Assembly: GCA_048772705.1 (NCBI GenBank)
Contig: JBLWGC010000097.1
Location: 1-27,124, forward strand
Reading direction: 5' to 3'
DNA length: 27,124 nucleotides
DNA from: Leidyana gryllorum EB-2025a
Lineage: Eukaryota > Apicomplexa
Positions 13,627-20,741 of this stretch are shown piece by piece; position 1 is the stretch's first letter; every line of letters begins with the position of its first letter. Position numbers and translations under genes: made by a program. The notes under the pieces are model-generated. The model worked only from the letters and a program-made list of their open reading frames with translations, was not told where the DNA came from and made no database searches.

Positions 13627-13698
13627 TTCGAGATAGTATAGTTGTCAGTATTTCCGCCTGTCACGCGAAAGACCCGGGTTCGATTCCCGGTCTCGGAG
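13627..13698 (+). tRNA. trnD-GTC: tRNA-Asp(GTC)
   Basis: Acceptor TTCGAGA/TCTCGGA (one wobble) and a perfect T-arm. One anticodon-stem mismatch (TCCGC/GCGAA). Confidence 0.82.
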
Positions 13699-13755
13699 CA
13701 CACTTAGACGGTTTCGCTTAAGATTGTCTCCCCTGGTTCTCGCCCAGTTGCGAGC

Positions 13756-13828
13756 CACAGCCACCGAGGATTGAAGTCAGGAGCTGCTGCGTGTGAAGCA
13801 GACGTCGTGACCACTAGAGGATAACCGC
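13756..13828 (-). pseudogene. tRNA-Val(CAC) decayed copy
   Basis: Loop TTCACAC and a wobble-rich acceptor (GCGGTTA/TGGCTGT) remain. The T-arm (CCTGA-CTTCAAT) and D-arm no longer match promoter consensus. Confidence 0.7.
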
Positions 13829-13891
13829 ACGGAAGGTCCCGCAGACCAAGAGAATTGGCGAGGTTTCACAAAATAGTGAGCACTAGTTTCG

Positions 13892-13963
13892 AGGTCGCGC
13901 CGGGAATCGAACCCGGGTCGGGAGATTCAGAGTCTCCAGTGCTAACCACTACACCACGCAACC
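13892..13963 (-). tRNA. trnQ-CTG: tRNA-Gln(CTG)
   Basis: Consensus Gln: acceptor GGTTGCG/CGCGACC, stem GGAGA/TCTCC, CTG, T-loop TTCGATT. Confidence 0.96.
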
Positions 13964-14081
13964 CATTCAGTCCTTCCCAAAAGAGTTGGTAAAGCCATCC
14001 ACACTAGCTCTCCCTCAACTAGATCATCAGGATACGTGTTTCCAGAGACACACGCCTTTTTTCCCAGTCCGCAGGCTCCGT

Positions 14082-14153
14082 GCAGCCATGGTCTAGTGGT
14101 CACGACGTCTGCTTCACACGCAGAAGGTCCCGATCCGATCCTCGGTGGCTGCA
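14082..14153 (+). pseudogene. tRNA-Val(CAC) with damaged B-box
   Basis: Everything up to the variable loop matches Val(CAC) at 6974. The T-arm has lost one base (CCCGATCCGATCC), which removes the TTCGA core. Confidence 0.75.
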
Positions 14154-14208
14154 GCTCGCAACTTTCAGCGAGATCCGAAAGAAACAATCCTAAGCGCAAC
14201 CAACTGTG

Positions 14209-14278
14209 CTCCGAGACCGGAAATCGATCTTGGTTTTCCGCGTGATAGGCGGAATACTAACCGCTATACTATCTCGGA
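14209..14278 (-). pseudogene. tRNA-Asp copy with ATC anticodon
   Basis: Loop CTATCAC gives ATC, an Asp anticodon almost never used in eukaryotes. The gene is two bases short, and its T-arm (CAAGATCGATTT) has lost pairing, so it is most likely a pseudogene. Confidence 0.72.
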
Positions 14279-14346
14279 CGCTCTGGATACGCTAGCCCCC
14301 AACCCCAGAAGTTCTTCCATTTTGAGATTCCACGGATAGAAAACGC

Positions 14347-14396
14347 GTGGAGCGGCGAGCCAACAACATTTGTGGAGCGGCGAGCCAACAACATTT
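14347..14396 (+). repeat. 25-bp tandem duplication in the Leu 5' flank
   Basis: The unit (starts GTGGAGCGGCG, ends AACATTT) is present twice without a gap at 14347-14371 and 14372-14396. Equivalent flanks at 2560 and 17310 have it once. Confidence 0.95.
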
Positions 14397-14397
14397 C

Positions 14398-14477
14398 GGC
14401 AAGATGGCCGAGTGGTCCAAGGCGCTGTGTTCAGGCCGCAGTCCGAAAGGGCGTGGGTTGGAATCCAACTCTTGTCA
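14398..14477 (+). tRNA. trnL-CAG: tRNA-Leu(CAG), altered T-arm
   Basis: As 5315 up to the T-arm, where the loop is TTGGAAT and one stem pair is lost. B-box weakened. Confidence 0.78.
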
Positions 14478-14607
14478 GCCGTTGTAGTCAGAATAACTTG
14501 CGACTTCTTCCCAGCATGCCCGCACGATGGGCGGGACTGCCCGCCGTGCACGTAGCACCCGGCTAACTTTTGTCGATACAACTGACACATGATTCTCCAG
14601 ATAAGTT

Positions 14608-14679
14608 GCCTTTTTAGCTTAGGGGCAGAGCGTTCGCTTCGTAAGCGAGAAGTCGCCGGTTCGATTCCCGCAGAAGGCT
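14608..14679 (+). tRNA. trnT-CGT: tRNA-Thr(CGT)
   Basis: Acceptor GCCTTTT/AGAAGGC pairs, anticodon arm TTCGC-TTCGTAA-GCGAG (CGT). One T-stem mismatch (GCCGG/CCCGC). Confidence 0.88.
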
Positions 14680-14768
14680 TTCCTCACGCACTTAAGCTAT
14701 TCTGGTCTCTCCGTCTCGATAAGGATCTGAGAGGTTTGGAGGGGGTTTGCAATGCACTTTAGATTGGT

Positions 14769-14840
14769 TGTCCGAGCCAGGAATCGAGCCTGGGTTTGCA
14801 CGGCCACAACGTGCTGTCCTAACCACTAGACGACTCGGAC
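14769..14840 (-). tRNA. trnH-GTG: tRNA-His(GTG)
   Basis: Acceptor GTCCGAG/CTCGGAC, anticodon arm GCACG-TTGTGGC-CGTGC (GTG), T-arm CCAGG-CTCGATT-CCTGG. G-1 is not encoded, as in other eukaryotes. T-loop position 54 is C in all three clean His copies. Confidence 0.94.
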
Positions 14841-14944
14841 AAATCTTTGAGCGAGGCTGTAGAGGTAGCGAAGCATCGACCAGGATGGGATGGAACAGGA
14901 GCGTCAGACGAACTGCGTTGCAAGAAGTCCACTCCTCAACTTCG

Positions 14945-15019
14945 AGTGGGACGGAATTTACTCGTGGAATATCTGATGCCACCACTACAGTCAGATACGT
15001 TACCATCTAAGCACCCCGC
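14945..15019 (-). pseudogene. tRNA-Tyr(GTA) relic with short intron
   Basis: The anticodon arm TCTGA-CTGTAG-insert-A-TCAGA is intact. The T-arm lacks the TTCGA core (GAGTAAATTCC) and the acceptor strands do not pair. Confidence 0.65.
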
Positions 15020-15116
15020 GCCGTGAGAGTACTTCGGGGCGGCACACCGCAGCCAGAACGACATCGGCGGTCGCAACGGAAGCCATTAACACTTTGGAAC
15101 TCAGAAGGAAAGTAAT

Positions 15117-15200
15117 GCACAGATGCCCGAGTGGTCTAAGGGGCCAGACTCAAGTTCTGGTAGGCGCAAGTCTGCATGGGTTCGAATCCCATTCTGTGCA
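15117..15200 (+). tRNA. trnL-CAA: tRNA-Leu(CAA)
   Basis: 84-nt class II tRNA. Acceptor GCACAGA/TCTGTGC, anticodon arm CCAGA-CTCAAGT-TCTGG (CAA) without an intron, long extra arm, T-arm ATGGG-TTCGAAT-CCCAT. Many plant and animal CAA Leu genes have an intron; this lineage does not. Confidence 0.96.
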
Positions 15201-15286
15201 ACGGCGATCATCCCAAAAAAAGCTGGAAAGGCCACAGTAGATTCGAATCTGCATTTGTATGTCCGGTTGCATGCACCCAAGTATTC

Positions 15287-15356
15287 GGCTGTTGCTCTGC
15301 TGGTATAATCCTTCCTCAGAGTGGAAGGAGTCCTGGGTTCGATTCCAGAACAGCCC
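15287..15356 (+). pseudogene. tRNA-Pro relic (AGA loop)
   Basis: Two bases short. The loop TCAGAGT has lost T33 and reads AGA, and one T-arm base is missing. The inverted partner at 19907 shares these changes. Confidence 0.78.
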
Positions 15357-15497
15357 TATTGGTCGTCGTTTGACTTGACCGGACATGTTGCCCTCAGAAC
15401 CAACACAGCCACCTCGTTAGCCCGCTTCGATAGGGCAGTCAGGGCAACTAACATCTCGAGGATCACATTTCGGCTCCCGTTTCCATGTTGCAGACTG

Positions 15498-15568
15498 AGC
15501 ACTGTAGCTCAGTGGAAGAGTGTTGGCTCATAACCCAAAGGTCCGTCGATCGAAACGACGCACTGCTA
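15498..15568 (+). pseudogene. Initiator tRNA-Met, one base short
   Basis: CAT and the ATCGAAA T-loop are kept, but one G of the 5' anticodon stem is missing, so only four pairs remain, and the acceptor has one mismatch (AGCACTG/CACTGCT). Confidence 0.65.
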
Positions 15569-15616
15569 AGTGGGCGCAGAAGGGACTAGTTGTGGGATAG
15601 ATTGGCTCGTAGGCAG

Positions 15617-15689
15617 AGCCTTCTGCCCGAATCAAAACCGGCGACCTTTCGCTTACTGAGCGAATGCTCTGCCCCTAAGCTAAGAAGGC
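15617..15689 (-). pseudogene. tRNA-Thr(AGT) decayed copy
   Basis: T33 is replaced by C (loop TCAGTAA) and the T-loop has gained a base. The inverted-repeat partner at 19581 is intact. Confidence 0.75.
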
Positions 15690-15793
15690 ATTCCCTTTCT
15701 CGATCCATATGAGGGTTTGATGCTGGGAATAGCATCATGTCCACCATAGAATTCATGCATAAGTTGGTGTCTGACCCCTCCAATCACATCGCA

Positions 15794-15874
15794 CAACAAC
15801 TGCTGGATCTGCACCAGCGCGGCCCAGGCCCAGTAGATTTCTAGTCTACCCCTTAGCCACTCGGGTAAGTTGCC
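15794..15874 (-). pseudogene. tRNA-Ser(AGA) decayed copy
   Basis: One base short in the D/anticodon region, T-loop TGCAGAT lacks the TTC core, and acceptor and extra arm are changed. The direct-repeat partner at 25205 is intact and carries CGA. Confidence 0.72.
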
Positions 15875-15941
15875 AACGGTAGAACTCGGCATGCCGCAGG
15901 CAGTGGCTTCACATACGGTTCAGCAGCTTGACTCGGAGCGC

Positions 15942-16008
15942 TCGCGCTGTCCGAACCCGCGGTCTCTCCATTGAAAGTATTGCGCTCTACCGACGGAGCT
16001 GGCGCGGC
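15942..16008 (-). pseudogene. tRNA-Lys fossil (TTC type)
   Basis: GCCGCGC acceptor strand and the shared broken 3' half. One further change in the anticodon stem (ATACTTTCAA). Confidence 0.72.
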
Positions 16009-16075
16009 AAGGAAGCTTGGACTTGGTAAAAAGTTCCTTTCGTATTGGCAACTCTTTATCAAAGATCCACTCACT

Positions 16076-16149
16076 TGGTCACGCTCGGGCTCAAACCGGG
16101 GATCTTGAGCTTATTAGGCTCACGCTCTAACCGACTGAGCCACGCGACC
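16076..16149 (-). tRNA. trnI-AAT: tRNA-Ile(AAT)
   Basis: 74 nt. Acceptor GGTCGCG/CGTGACC, anticodon arm TGAGC-CTAATAA-GCTCA (AAT). T-arm CCCGG-TTTGAGC-CCGAG has one mismatch. Confidence 0.88.
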
Positions 16150-16270
16150 ACTTCTGCGACGACAGATGGCACCTATTCACTTACTTGATGCCTCTGCGTC
16201 GCCACTGCAATCTCTAGCATGTACTGCTGGTGTTTTGAGCCCAGCCGCCTACTCCGATGATCGCAGCACA

Positions 16271-16352
16271 CGACAACTGCTGGATTTGAACCAGCGCGGG
16301 CCAGGCCCAGTAGATTTCTAGTCTACCCCCTTAACCACTCGGGCAAGTTGCC
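16271..16352 (-). tRNA. trnS-AGA: tRNA-Ser(AGA)
   Basis: Same sequence as the Ser(AGA) gene at 3093; all arms intact. Confidence 0.95.
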
Positions 16353-16421
16353 GCTGTCGCACTTGGCATTTTGCGGCCAGTGGTTTCACATACGGTTCAG
16401 CGAGCTTTACTAGGACTGCTC

Positions 16422-16486
16422 GCGCCGCCCAAACCCGCGGATCTCCCTTCAAAAGTCTTGCGCTCTACTGACTGAGTTGGGGCGGC
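16422..16486 (-). pseudogene. tRNA-Lys fossil (TTT type)
   Basis: As 3246, with GCAAGACTTTTGAAGGG and the truncated T-arm. Confidence 0.73.
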
Positions 16487-16643
16487 AAGGAAGCTCGCCC
16501 CGTACCCGAGGAAGGCCCAAGATTCCACGATCAATACAAATGGAATTGGTTACTAAGTCCGAATCTGTATCAGAGATCACGCCGACATACCATGTTTTCC
16601 AAGACGGTACGGCTCTCGGCCGAAGCCCCAACTCAACCAGTCG

Positions 16644-16716
16644 TCCACTGTAGTCTAAGTGGCTAGGATATGCGGCTTTCAACCGCACGATCCGGGTTCA
16701 AGTCCCGGCAGTGGAA
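16644..16716 (+). tRNA. trnE-TTC: tRNA-Glu(TTC)
   Basis: Consensus Glu with loop CTTTCAA; base 38 is A instead of C and the anticodon is unchanged. Followed by Thr after the usual spacer. Confidence 0.92.
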
Positions 16717-16792
16717 GTCATTGAACTACTCTAGCAAAGTGCTCCACTAATCTCCGTCAATAGCGATTGTTTCGTCATCTCCGGCTTTCATT

Positions 16793-16864
16793 GCCTTCTT
16801 AGTTTAGGGGCAGAGCGTTCGCTTCGTAAGCGAGAAGTCGCCGGTTCGATTCCGGCTGAAGGCT
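16793..16864 (+). tRNA. trnT-CGT: tRNA-Thr(CGT)
   Basis: Anticodon arm TTCGC-TTCGTAA-GCGAG. The inner acceptor pair is lost (GCCTTCT/TGAAGGC). T-arm perfect. Confidence 0.87.
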
Positions 16865-16908
16865 CGACTGCATCGACTGGGTACCGGCAAGCTGCTCGCA
16901 AACTCCAA

Positions 16909-16979
16909 TAATCGTAGCTCAGCCGTCAGAGGTAAGTCTCTCAGCCACGAAGTCGCAGGTTTGGAACCTGCCAGTACCT
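16909..16979 (+). pseudogene. tRNA-Asn-like relic
   Basis: CGTAGCTCAGCCGTCAGAGG recalls the Asn A-box, and CGCAGGTTTGGAACCTGCC its T-arm. The anticodon loop cannot be identified. Confidence 0.6.
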
Positions 16980-16994
16980 GAGGCACCCACAGGG

Positions 16995-17054
16995 GGCTGT
17001 TTGGTCTAGTTATATGATTCTTTCTTCGGCTGGAAGAAGTCCTGGGTTCAATGC
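16995..17054 (+). pseudogene. tRNA-Pro(CGG), 3' truncated
   Basis: Acceptor and loop TTCGGCT follow Pro(CGG), then the T-arm breaks off after GGGTTCAAT. The 3' acceptor is absent. Confidence 0.72.
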
Positions 17055-17167
17055 CACGTCTCTCCAAGGTCGGCTACTATACGCGGCTCCCACTCGTACA
17101 ATCCCGAATGAAGTCCAGATCAGCTGAGACAAAATCTGAGTTGCACCCGTTGTGAGGGCTGGAACTG

Positions 17168-17239
17168 CTCCGAGACCGGGAATCGAACCCGGGTCTTCCG
17201 CGTGAGAGGCGGAAATACTAACCACTATACTATCTCGGA
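17168..17239 (-). tRNA. tRNA-Asp scaffold with CTC (Glu) anticodon
   Basis: Every stem equals the consensus Asp gene at 5152. The only clear difference is the anticodon loop CTCTCAC, where G34 has become C, so it would read GAG codons. This is the cleanest anticodon-shifted gene in the window. Confidence 0.88.
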
Positions 17240-17332
17240 CGCTCCAACACACCGGCCTCAAACCCCAAAAGTCCTTCCATCTTGAGATTCCAGGGATAGA
17301 AAACGCGTGGAGCGGCGAGCCAACAACATCCC

Positions 17333-17392
17333 GGCAAGATGACCAAGTGGTCTGAGGCGCTGTGCTCAGACCGGAGTCCGAAAGGGCGTGGG
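17333..17392 (+). pseudogene. tRNA-Leu 5' two-thirds, joined to downstream spacer
   Basis: It carries the variant anticodon arm of 2592. Sequence stops after GCGTGGG and continues as TATCGGCATTCGGTCAGCC, which lies just past an intact Leu gene at 21036. A deletion of about 28 bases removed the T-loop and 3' acceptor. Confidence 0.8.
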
Positions 17393-17445
17393 TATCGGCA
17401 TTCGGTCAGCCACTGGATGCAATAGGGCTTCCATGTTGTACGCAC

Positions 17446-17518
17446 GGGCGGCTAGCTCAGATGGTGGAGCGCTCGCTTTCCAAGCGAGAGGTACGGGGAT
17501 CGATACCCAGGTCGTCCA
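17446..17518 (+). tRNA. tRNA-Ala scaffold with TCC (Gly) anticodon
   Basis: Acceptor GGGCGGC/GTCGTCC and D-arm are Ala. Anticodon arm CTCGC-TTTCCAA-GCGAG reads TCC; the sister at 21082 reads TGC. One T-stem mismatch. The Ala identity pair G3-T70 is present, so alanyl charging is plausible. Confidence 0.83.
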
Positions 17519-17595
17519 AAATCCGTACGGCGGCACCTGCCGGTATCTAAATACAGAGTTCTGACCGCTAAGAGAGAGGCGAATACCGCAGATCT

Positions 17596-17668
17596 CGGTA
17601 CTGCCAGGCTTCGAACTTGCGACTTTGTGGTGAACAGCCCCACGCTTTGCCGACTGAGCTACAAGACT
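17596..17668 (-). tRNA. trnN-GTT: tRNA-Asn(GTT), worn
   Basis: GTT is readable (CTGTTCA). The acceptor, anticodon stem and T-arm each have mismatches relative to 8534. Borderline between gene and pseudogene. Confidence 0.6.
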
Positions 17669-17680
17669 CAGTTGCGATGT

Positions 17681-17722
17681 TCTTCTAAACAAGGAAGAAT
17701 CATACCTTCGCACCAAACAGCC
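17681..17722 (-). pseudogene. tRNA-Pro 5' fragment
   Basis: Pro acceptor and D-arm (GGCTGTTTGGTGCG) and half of the anticodon stem. The 3' half is absent. Confidence 0.6.
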
Positions 17723-17847
17723 GCTACGGCACTCACGGTGTGTCAAATCACTCCGAATCTCAAGAAACACATTTCCGCTTCCTTCATGATATCCGACGCT
17801 CAAGCGCGGTAAATGCTTATTTTCGCCGCCTTCCATGACTACCTACC

Positions 17848-17920
17848 GCCTCGGTAGCTCAGTTGGGAGAGCGCCAGACTGAAGATCTGGAAGTCCCGTG
17901 TTCGATCCACGGCCGAGGCA
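17848..17920 (+). tRNA. trnF-GAA: tRNA-Phe(GAA)
   Basis: Acceptor GCCTCGG/CCGAGGC, anticodon arm CCAGA-CTGAAGA-TCTGG (GAA), T-arm CCGTG-TTCGATC-CACGG. This is the only intact GAA gene here; the T-arm is close to plant tRNA-Phe. Confidence 0.96.
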
Positions 17921-18030
17921 GAGAGGTTGTGACATTCGGTGTCATTCCTCGCACCCGTGCGAGCCTTCTGCCCTCCATCAGATACCTGTTTCCGGAGGCA
18001 CACGCCGCTTTCACAGTCCGCAAGCTCCGT

Positions 18031-18103
18031 GCAGCCATGGTCTAGTGCTTACGACGTCTGCTTCACACGCAGAAGTTCCCAAGTTCGATCCTCGGTGGCT
18101 GTA
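18031..18103 (+). tRNA. trnV-CAC: tRNA-Val(CAC)
   Basis: Loop TTCACAC (CAC), acceptor intact. One T-stem mismatch (CCAAG/CTCGG). Confidence 0.87.
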
Positions 18104-18158
18104 GCTCGCAACTTTCACCGAAAACCAAAGGAGAGAATCTCAAGCGAAACCAACTGTG

Positions 18159-18230
18159 CTCCGAGACCGGGAATCGAACCCGGGTCTTCCGCGTGACAGG
18201 CGGAAATACTAACCATTATACTCTCTCGGA
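18159..18230 (-). tRNA. trnD-GTC: tRNA-Asp(GTC)
   Basis: All stems match the consensus. Position 8 is G instead of the nearly universal T, which may weaken tertiary folding and the A-box. Confidence 0.88.
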
Positions 18231-18324
18231 CGCTCCGAGCACGCCGGCCTCCAACCCCAAAAGTCCTTTCATTTTGAGATTCCAAGGATAGAAAACGCGT
18301 GGAGCGGCGAGCCGACAACGCCCC

Positions 18325-18404
18325 GTGAACATGGTCGAGTGGTCTAAGGCGCTGTGCGCAGACCGGAGTCCGAGCGGGCGTGGGTTCGAATCCCACTTTT
18401 GTCA
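18325..18404 (+). pseudogene. tRNA-Leu(CAG) decayed copy
   Basis: T-arm perfect, but the acceptor (GTGAACA/TTTTGTC) has three mismatches and T33 is replaced by G (loop CGCAGAC). Confidence 0.75.
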
Positions 18405-18440
18405 GGTTGCGCCCTAAACGGGAGAAACATAGAGTCCGAT

Positions 18441-18512
18441 TGGGCCCAGAGTGATTTGAACACACAACCTTCTGATCTGGAGTCAGACGCGCTACCGTTG
18501 CGCCATAGGCCC
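18441..18512 (-). tRNA. trnW-CCA: tRNA-Trp(CCA)
   Basis: Anticodon arm TCTGA-CTCCAGA-TCAGA. Acceptor pairs and the T-stem has one mismatch. T-loop TTCAAAT. Diverged sister of 2708. Confidence 0.87.
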
Positions 18513-18576
18513 AAAAACATCCCCCGTTCCAGACTCATTGCCTTGTGATCAGGAGTGGAGGTTTCATTCCATCTTC

Positions 18577-18648
18577 AGGGCACGCGCGGAGCTGAACCGC
18601 GGACTTGCTGATCTGCAGTCAGCTGCTCTGCCACTGAGCTTCGTACCC
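18577..18648 (-). tRNA. trnC-GCA: tRNA-Cys(GCA)
   Basis: Acceptor and anticodon arms as at 5686; T-arm CGCGG-TTCAGCT-CCGCG is fully paired. Position 8 region reads AA instead of TA. Confidence 0.9.
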
Positions 18649-18996
18649 AGAACTGCCCCTCATACTCGCTCAACTCGATTCTGTCTTCTCGTTTGAAGCA
18701 AAACGGCCGTGCACGTCCCTTAGACCATGGCTGCACGGAAGGTCCCGCAGACCAAGAGGAGTGGTGAGGTTTCAGAAAGTAGTGCATTTGGCCATGTTGC
18801 CAGCTCGCTTTCTTTCCCGTCACTCCAACCGTTTGTAGTCTGTTGGGCTGACACGCGGCTCCCACTACGGAAGTTCCAGCTCTGGGAGTAGAGCCACTTC
18901 ACATGTCAGGCTATCGGGTTTTGTGCCCTTTGATCCATCGATAGGCTGTCTAACAACGGCTGTCACCACGTACAAAATGCAGCAAGATCATGTTCT
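18649..18996. other. Spacer of 348 bp without a gene
   Basis: The longest stretch without a tRNA gene or clear relic, apart from the insertions. It holds only about 15 bases of a Val 5' end (18720-18734, minus) and a flank shared with the Gln-Val spacer. I see nothing else in it. Confidence 0.6.
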
Positions 18997-19067
18997 GCAT
19001 CTGTGGTCTAGTGGTAGAATGTCTCGTTGCCATCGACACGACCCGGGTTCGATTCCCGGCAGCTGCA
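18997..19067 (+). tRNA. trnG-GCC: tRNA-Gly(GCC), worn
   Basis: T-arm and loop TTGCCAT intact. One mismatch each in the acceptor (GCATCTG/CAGCTGC) and anticodon stem (TCTCG/CGACA). Confidence 0.82.
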
Positions 19068-19131
19068 GATGAGATAGCACATGGTTGAGTTTCATGGGTC
19101 AGTTGTTGTCTGCCCCTCCAATCACATCGAA

Positions 19132-19213
19132 CGACAACTGCTGGATTTGAACCAGCGCGGGCCAGGCCCAGTAGATTTCAAGTCTACCCCCTTAACCACT
19201 CGGGCAAGTTGCC
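19132..19213 (-). tRNA. trnS-TGA: tRNA-Ser(TGA)
   Basis: 82 nt, anticodon arm GTAGA-CTTGAAA-TCTAC (TGA). The only intact TGA Ser gene in the window. Confidence 0.95.
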
Positions 19214-19274
19214 AACTGTCGAATTCGACATGCCGCGAGGAGTGACCAAATGCCCCCATGTTCAGCCTGTCCTG

Positions 19275-19345
19275 CGGCATTGATAGGTGTCTAAACTGAC
19301 CTCTCGCGTGCCAAGTCACCGCTCTACCACTTGAGATAGCCGCCC
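19275..19345 (-). pseudogene. tRNA-Ala-like relic
   Basis: Inverted sister of 4530-4600. GGGCGGCTATCTCAAGTGG and GCGAGAGGT are kept; there is no B-box. The loop reads TTGGCAC, hinting at a former GGC or modified Ala anticodon. Confidence 0.65.
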
Positions 19346-19431
19346 ACTCGCCAAACCTAGGTGAACTTCCCATCTGAGACCGACTCACAGTTCTCTGGCG
19401 CCTCATTCGTCAGTGCAACTGTTGTGACTCG

Positions 19432-19504
19432 TCCACTGTAGTCTGAGTGGCTAGGATATGCGGCTTTCACCCGCACGATCCGGGTTCAAGTCCCGGCCGT
19501 AGAA
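19432..19504 (+). tRNA. trnE-TTC: tRNA-Glu(TTC), weak acceptor
   Basis: Loop CTTTCAC and T-arm are perfect. Acceptor TCCACTG/CCGTAGA has two mismatches. Confidence 0.78.
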
Positions 19505-19580
19505 GTCATTAGAGTACTCGATCAAAGTGCTCTGATAACTTGCGTAAATAGGGACTGATGCGTGATTCCCGGCTTGCATT

Positions 19581-19652
19581 GCCTTCTTAGCTTAGGGGCA
19601 GAGCATTCGCTTAGTAAGCGAAAGGTCGCCGGTTCGATTCCGGCAGAAGGCT
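19581..19652 (+). tRNA. trnT-AGT: tRNA-Thr(AGT)
   Basis: Identical to 1334 in the gene body. Followed by convergent iMet after 46 nt, as at 1334/1455. Confidence 0.96.
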
Positions 19653-19698
19653 TGCTCACGAGCCAATCTATCCTACAACTGTTCCCTTCTGCCACACT

Positions 19699-19770
19699 TA
19701 GCAGTGCGTCGTTTCGATCGACGGACCTTTGGGTTATGAGCCCAACACTCTTCCACTGAGCTACACTGCT
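19699..19770 (-). tRNA. trniM-CAT: Initiator tRNA-Met(CAT)
   Basis: Consensus initiator, same as 11622: CAT, A54/A60 T-loop, A1-T72. Confidence 0.95.
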
Positions 19771-19906
19771 CAGTCTGCAACATGGAAGAGGGAGCCGAAA
19801 TGCGATTCTTGAGATGTTAATGGCCTTGAGTGCCGAAGTGGGCTAACGAGGTGGCTGTGTTGGTTGTGAGGGCAACTTGTCCCGTCGGGTCAACCGACGA
19901 CCAAGA

Positions 19907-19976
19907 GGGCTGTTCTGGAATCGAACCCAGGACTCCTTCCACTCTGAGGAAGGATTATACCAGCAGAGCAACAGCC
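19907..19976 (-). pseudogene. tRNA-Pro relic (AGA loop)
   Basis: Inverted partner of 15287 with the same missing T33 and shortened T-arm. Confidence 0.78.
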
Positions 19977-20064
19977 GATTACTTGGGTGCATGCAACCGA
20001 ATATACAAATGGAGATTCGAATCTATTGTGACCTTTTCCAGCATTTTTTGGGGATGATCGCCGT

Positions 20065-20148
20065 TGCACAGAATGGGATTCGAACCCATGCAGACTTGCG
20101 CCTACCAGAACTTGAGTCTGGCCCCTTAGACCACTCGGGCATCTGTGC
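20065..20148 (-). tRNA. trnL-CAA: tRNA-Leu(CAA)
   Basis: 84 nt, same structure as 15117; all arms paired. Confidence 0.96.
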
Positions 20149-20244
20149 ATTACTTTCCTTCTGAGTTCCAAAGTGTTAATGGCTTCCGTTGCGACCACCG
20201 ATGTCCTTCTGGCTGCGGTGTGCCGCCCCGAAGTACTCTCACGG

Positions 20245-20320
20245 CCCAGGGTGCTTAGATGGTAACGTATCTGACTGTAGTGGTGGCATCAGATATTCCA
20301 CGAGTAAATTCCGTCCCACC
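20245..20320 (+). pseudogene. tRNA-Tyr(GTA) relic with short intron
   Basis: D-arm CTTAGATGGTAACG, GTA and the 7-nt insert are clear. The T-arm is damaged exactly as at 14945. Confidence 0.65.
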
Positions 20321-20424
20321 CGAAGTTGAGGAGTGGACTTCTTGCAACGCAGGTCATCTGACGCTCCTGTTCCATTCCATCCTGATAGATGCTTCGCTAC
20401 CTCTACAGCCTCGCTCAAAGATTT

Positions 20425-20496
20425 GTCCGAGTCGTCTAGTGGTTAGGACAGCACGTTGTGGCCGTGCAAACCCAGGCTCGATTCCTGGCTCGGACA
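20425..20496 (+). tRNA. trnH-GTG: tRNA-His(GTG)
   Basis: Same as 14769: GTCCGAG/CTCGGAC, GTG, T-arm CCAGG-CTCGATT-CCTGG. Confidence 0.94.
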
Positions 20497-20569
20497 ACCA
20501 ATCTAAAGTGCATTGCAATTCCCCTCCAAAACTGAGAGACCACTCAGAAAAGCTTAAGTGCGTGAGCAA

Positions 20570-20640
20570 AGCCTTCTGCCGGAATCGAACCGGCGACCTT
20601 TCGCTTACAAAGCGAATGCTCGGCCACCAGCTAAGAAGGC
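20570..20640 (-). tRNA. trnT-TGT: tRNA-Thr(TGT)
   Basis: Anticodon arm TTCGC-TTTGTAA-GCGAA (TGT) and T-arm are perfect. The D-arm (GCTGGTGGCCGAGC) is one base shorter than in other Thr genes. The only TGT Thr gene here. Confidence 0.85.
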
Positions 20641-20741
20641 AATGTTAACGGAAGTTACTGAAGCTCATTGTTCCACCGGTCGAACGGATCCAGGGCTCCA
20701 CCCAACGGCAAATAGGGTGTAACTCAGTTTAGAGCTTCGTT

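Larger units (their letters stand above)
14600..15689. repeat. Inverted repeat 2, left arm
   Basis: Thr-His-Tyr relic-Leu(CAA)-Pro relic-iMet-Thr is mirrored at 19581-20645. Coordinate sums drift from 35249 to 35270, showing about 20 bp of net indels. The two Thr genes at the proximal end carry CGT here and TGT there. Confidence 0.9.
15790..16418. repeat. Direct repeat (Ser-Lys fossil-Ile-Ser), empty-site copy
   Basis: Matches 25200-26422 in the same orientation. This copy lacks the 602-bp insertion and has about 13 extra bases near 16218. It preserves the pre-insertion sequence at about 15874-15885. Confidence 0.92.
19581..20645. repeat. Inverted repeat 2, right arm
   Basis: Partner of 14600-15689. 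Thr and iMet are intact here while their partners are decayed. Confidence 0.9.

Noticed and set aside
14960-15000. Ile or Met anticodon inside the Tyr-like copies
   Set aside because: The only arm that folds is TCTGA/TCAGA around GTA plus a short insert. Other readings leave no stem.
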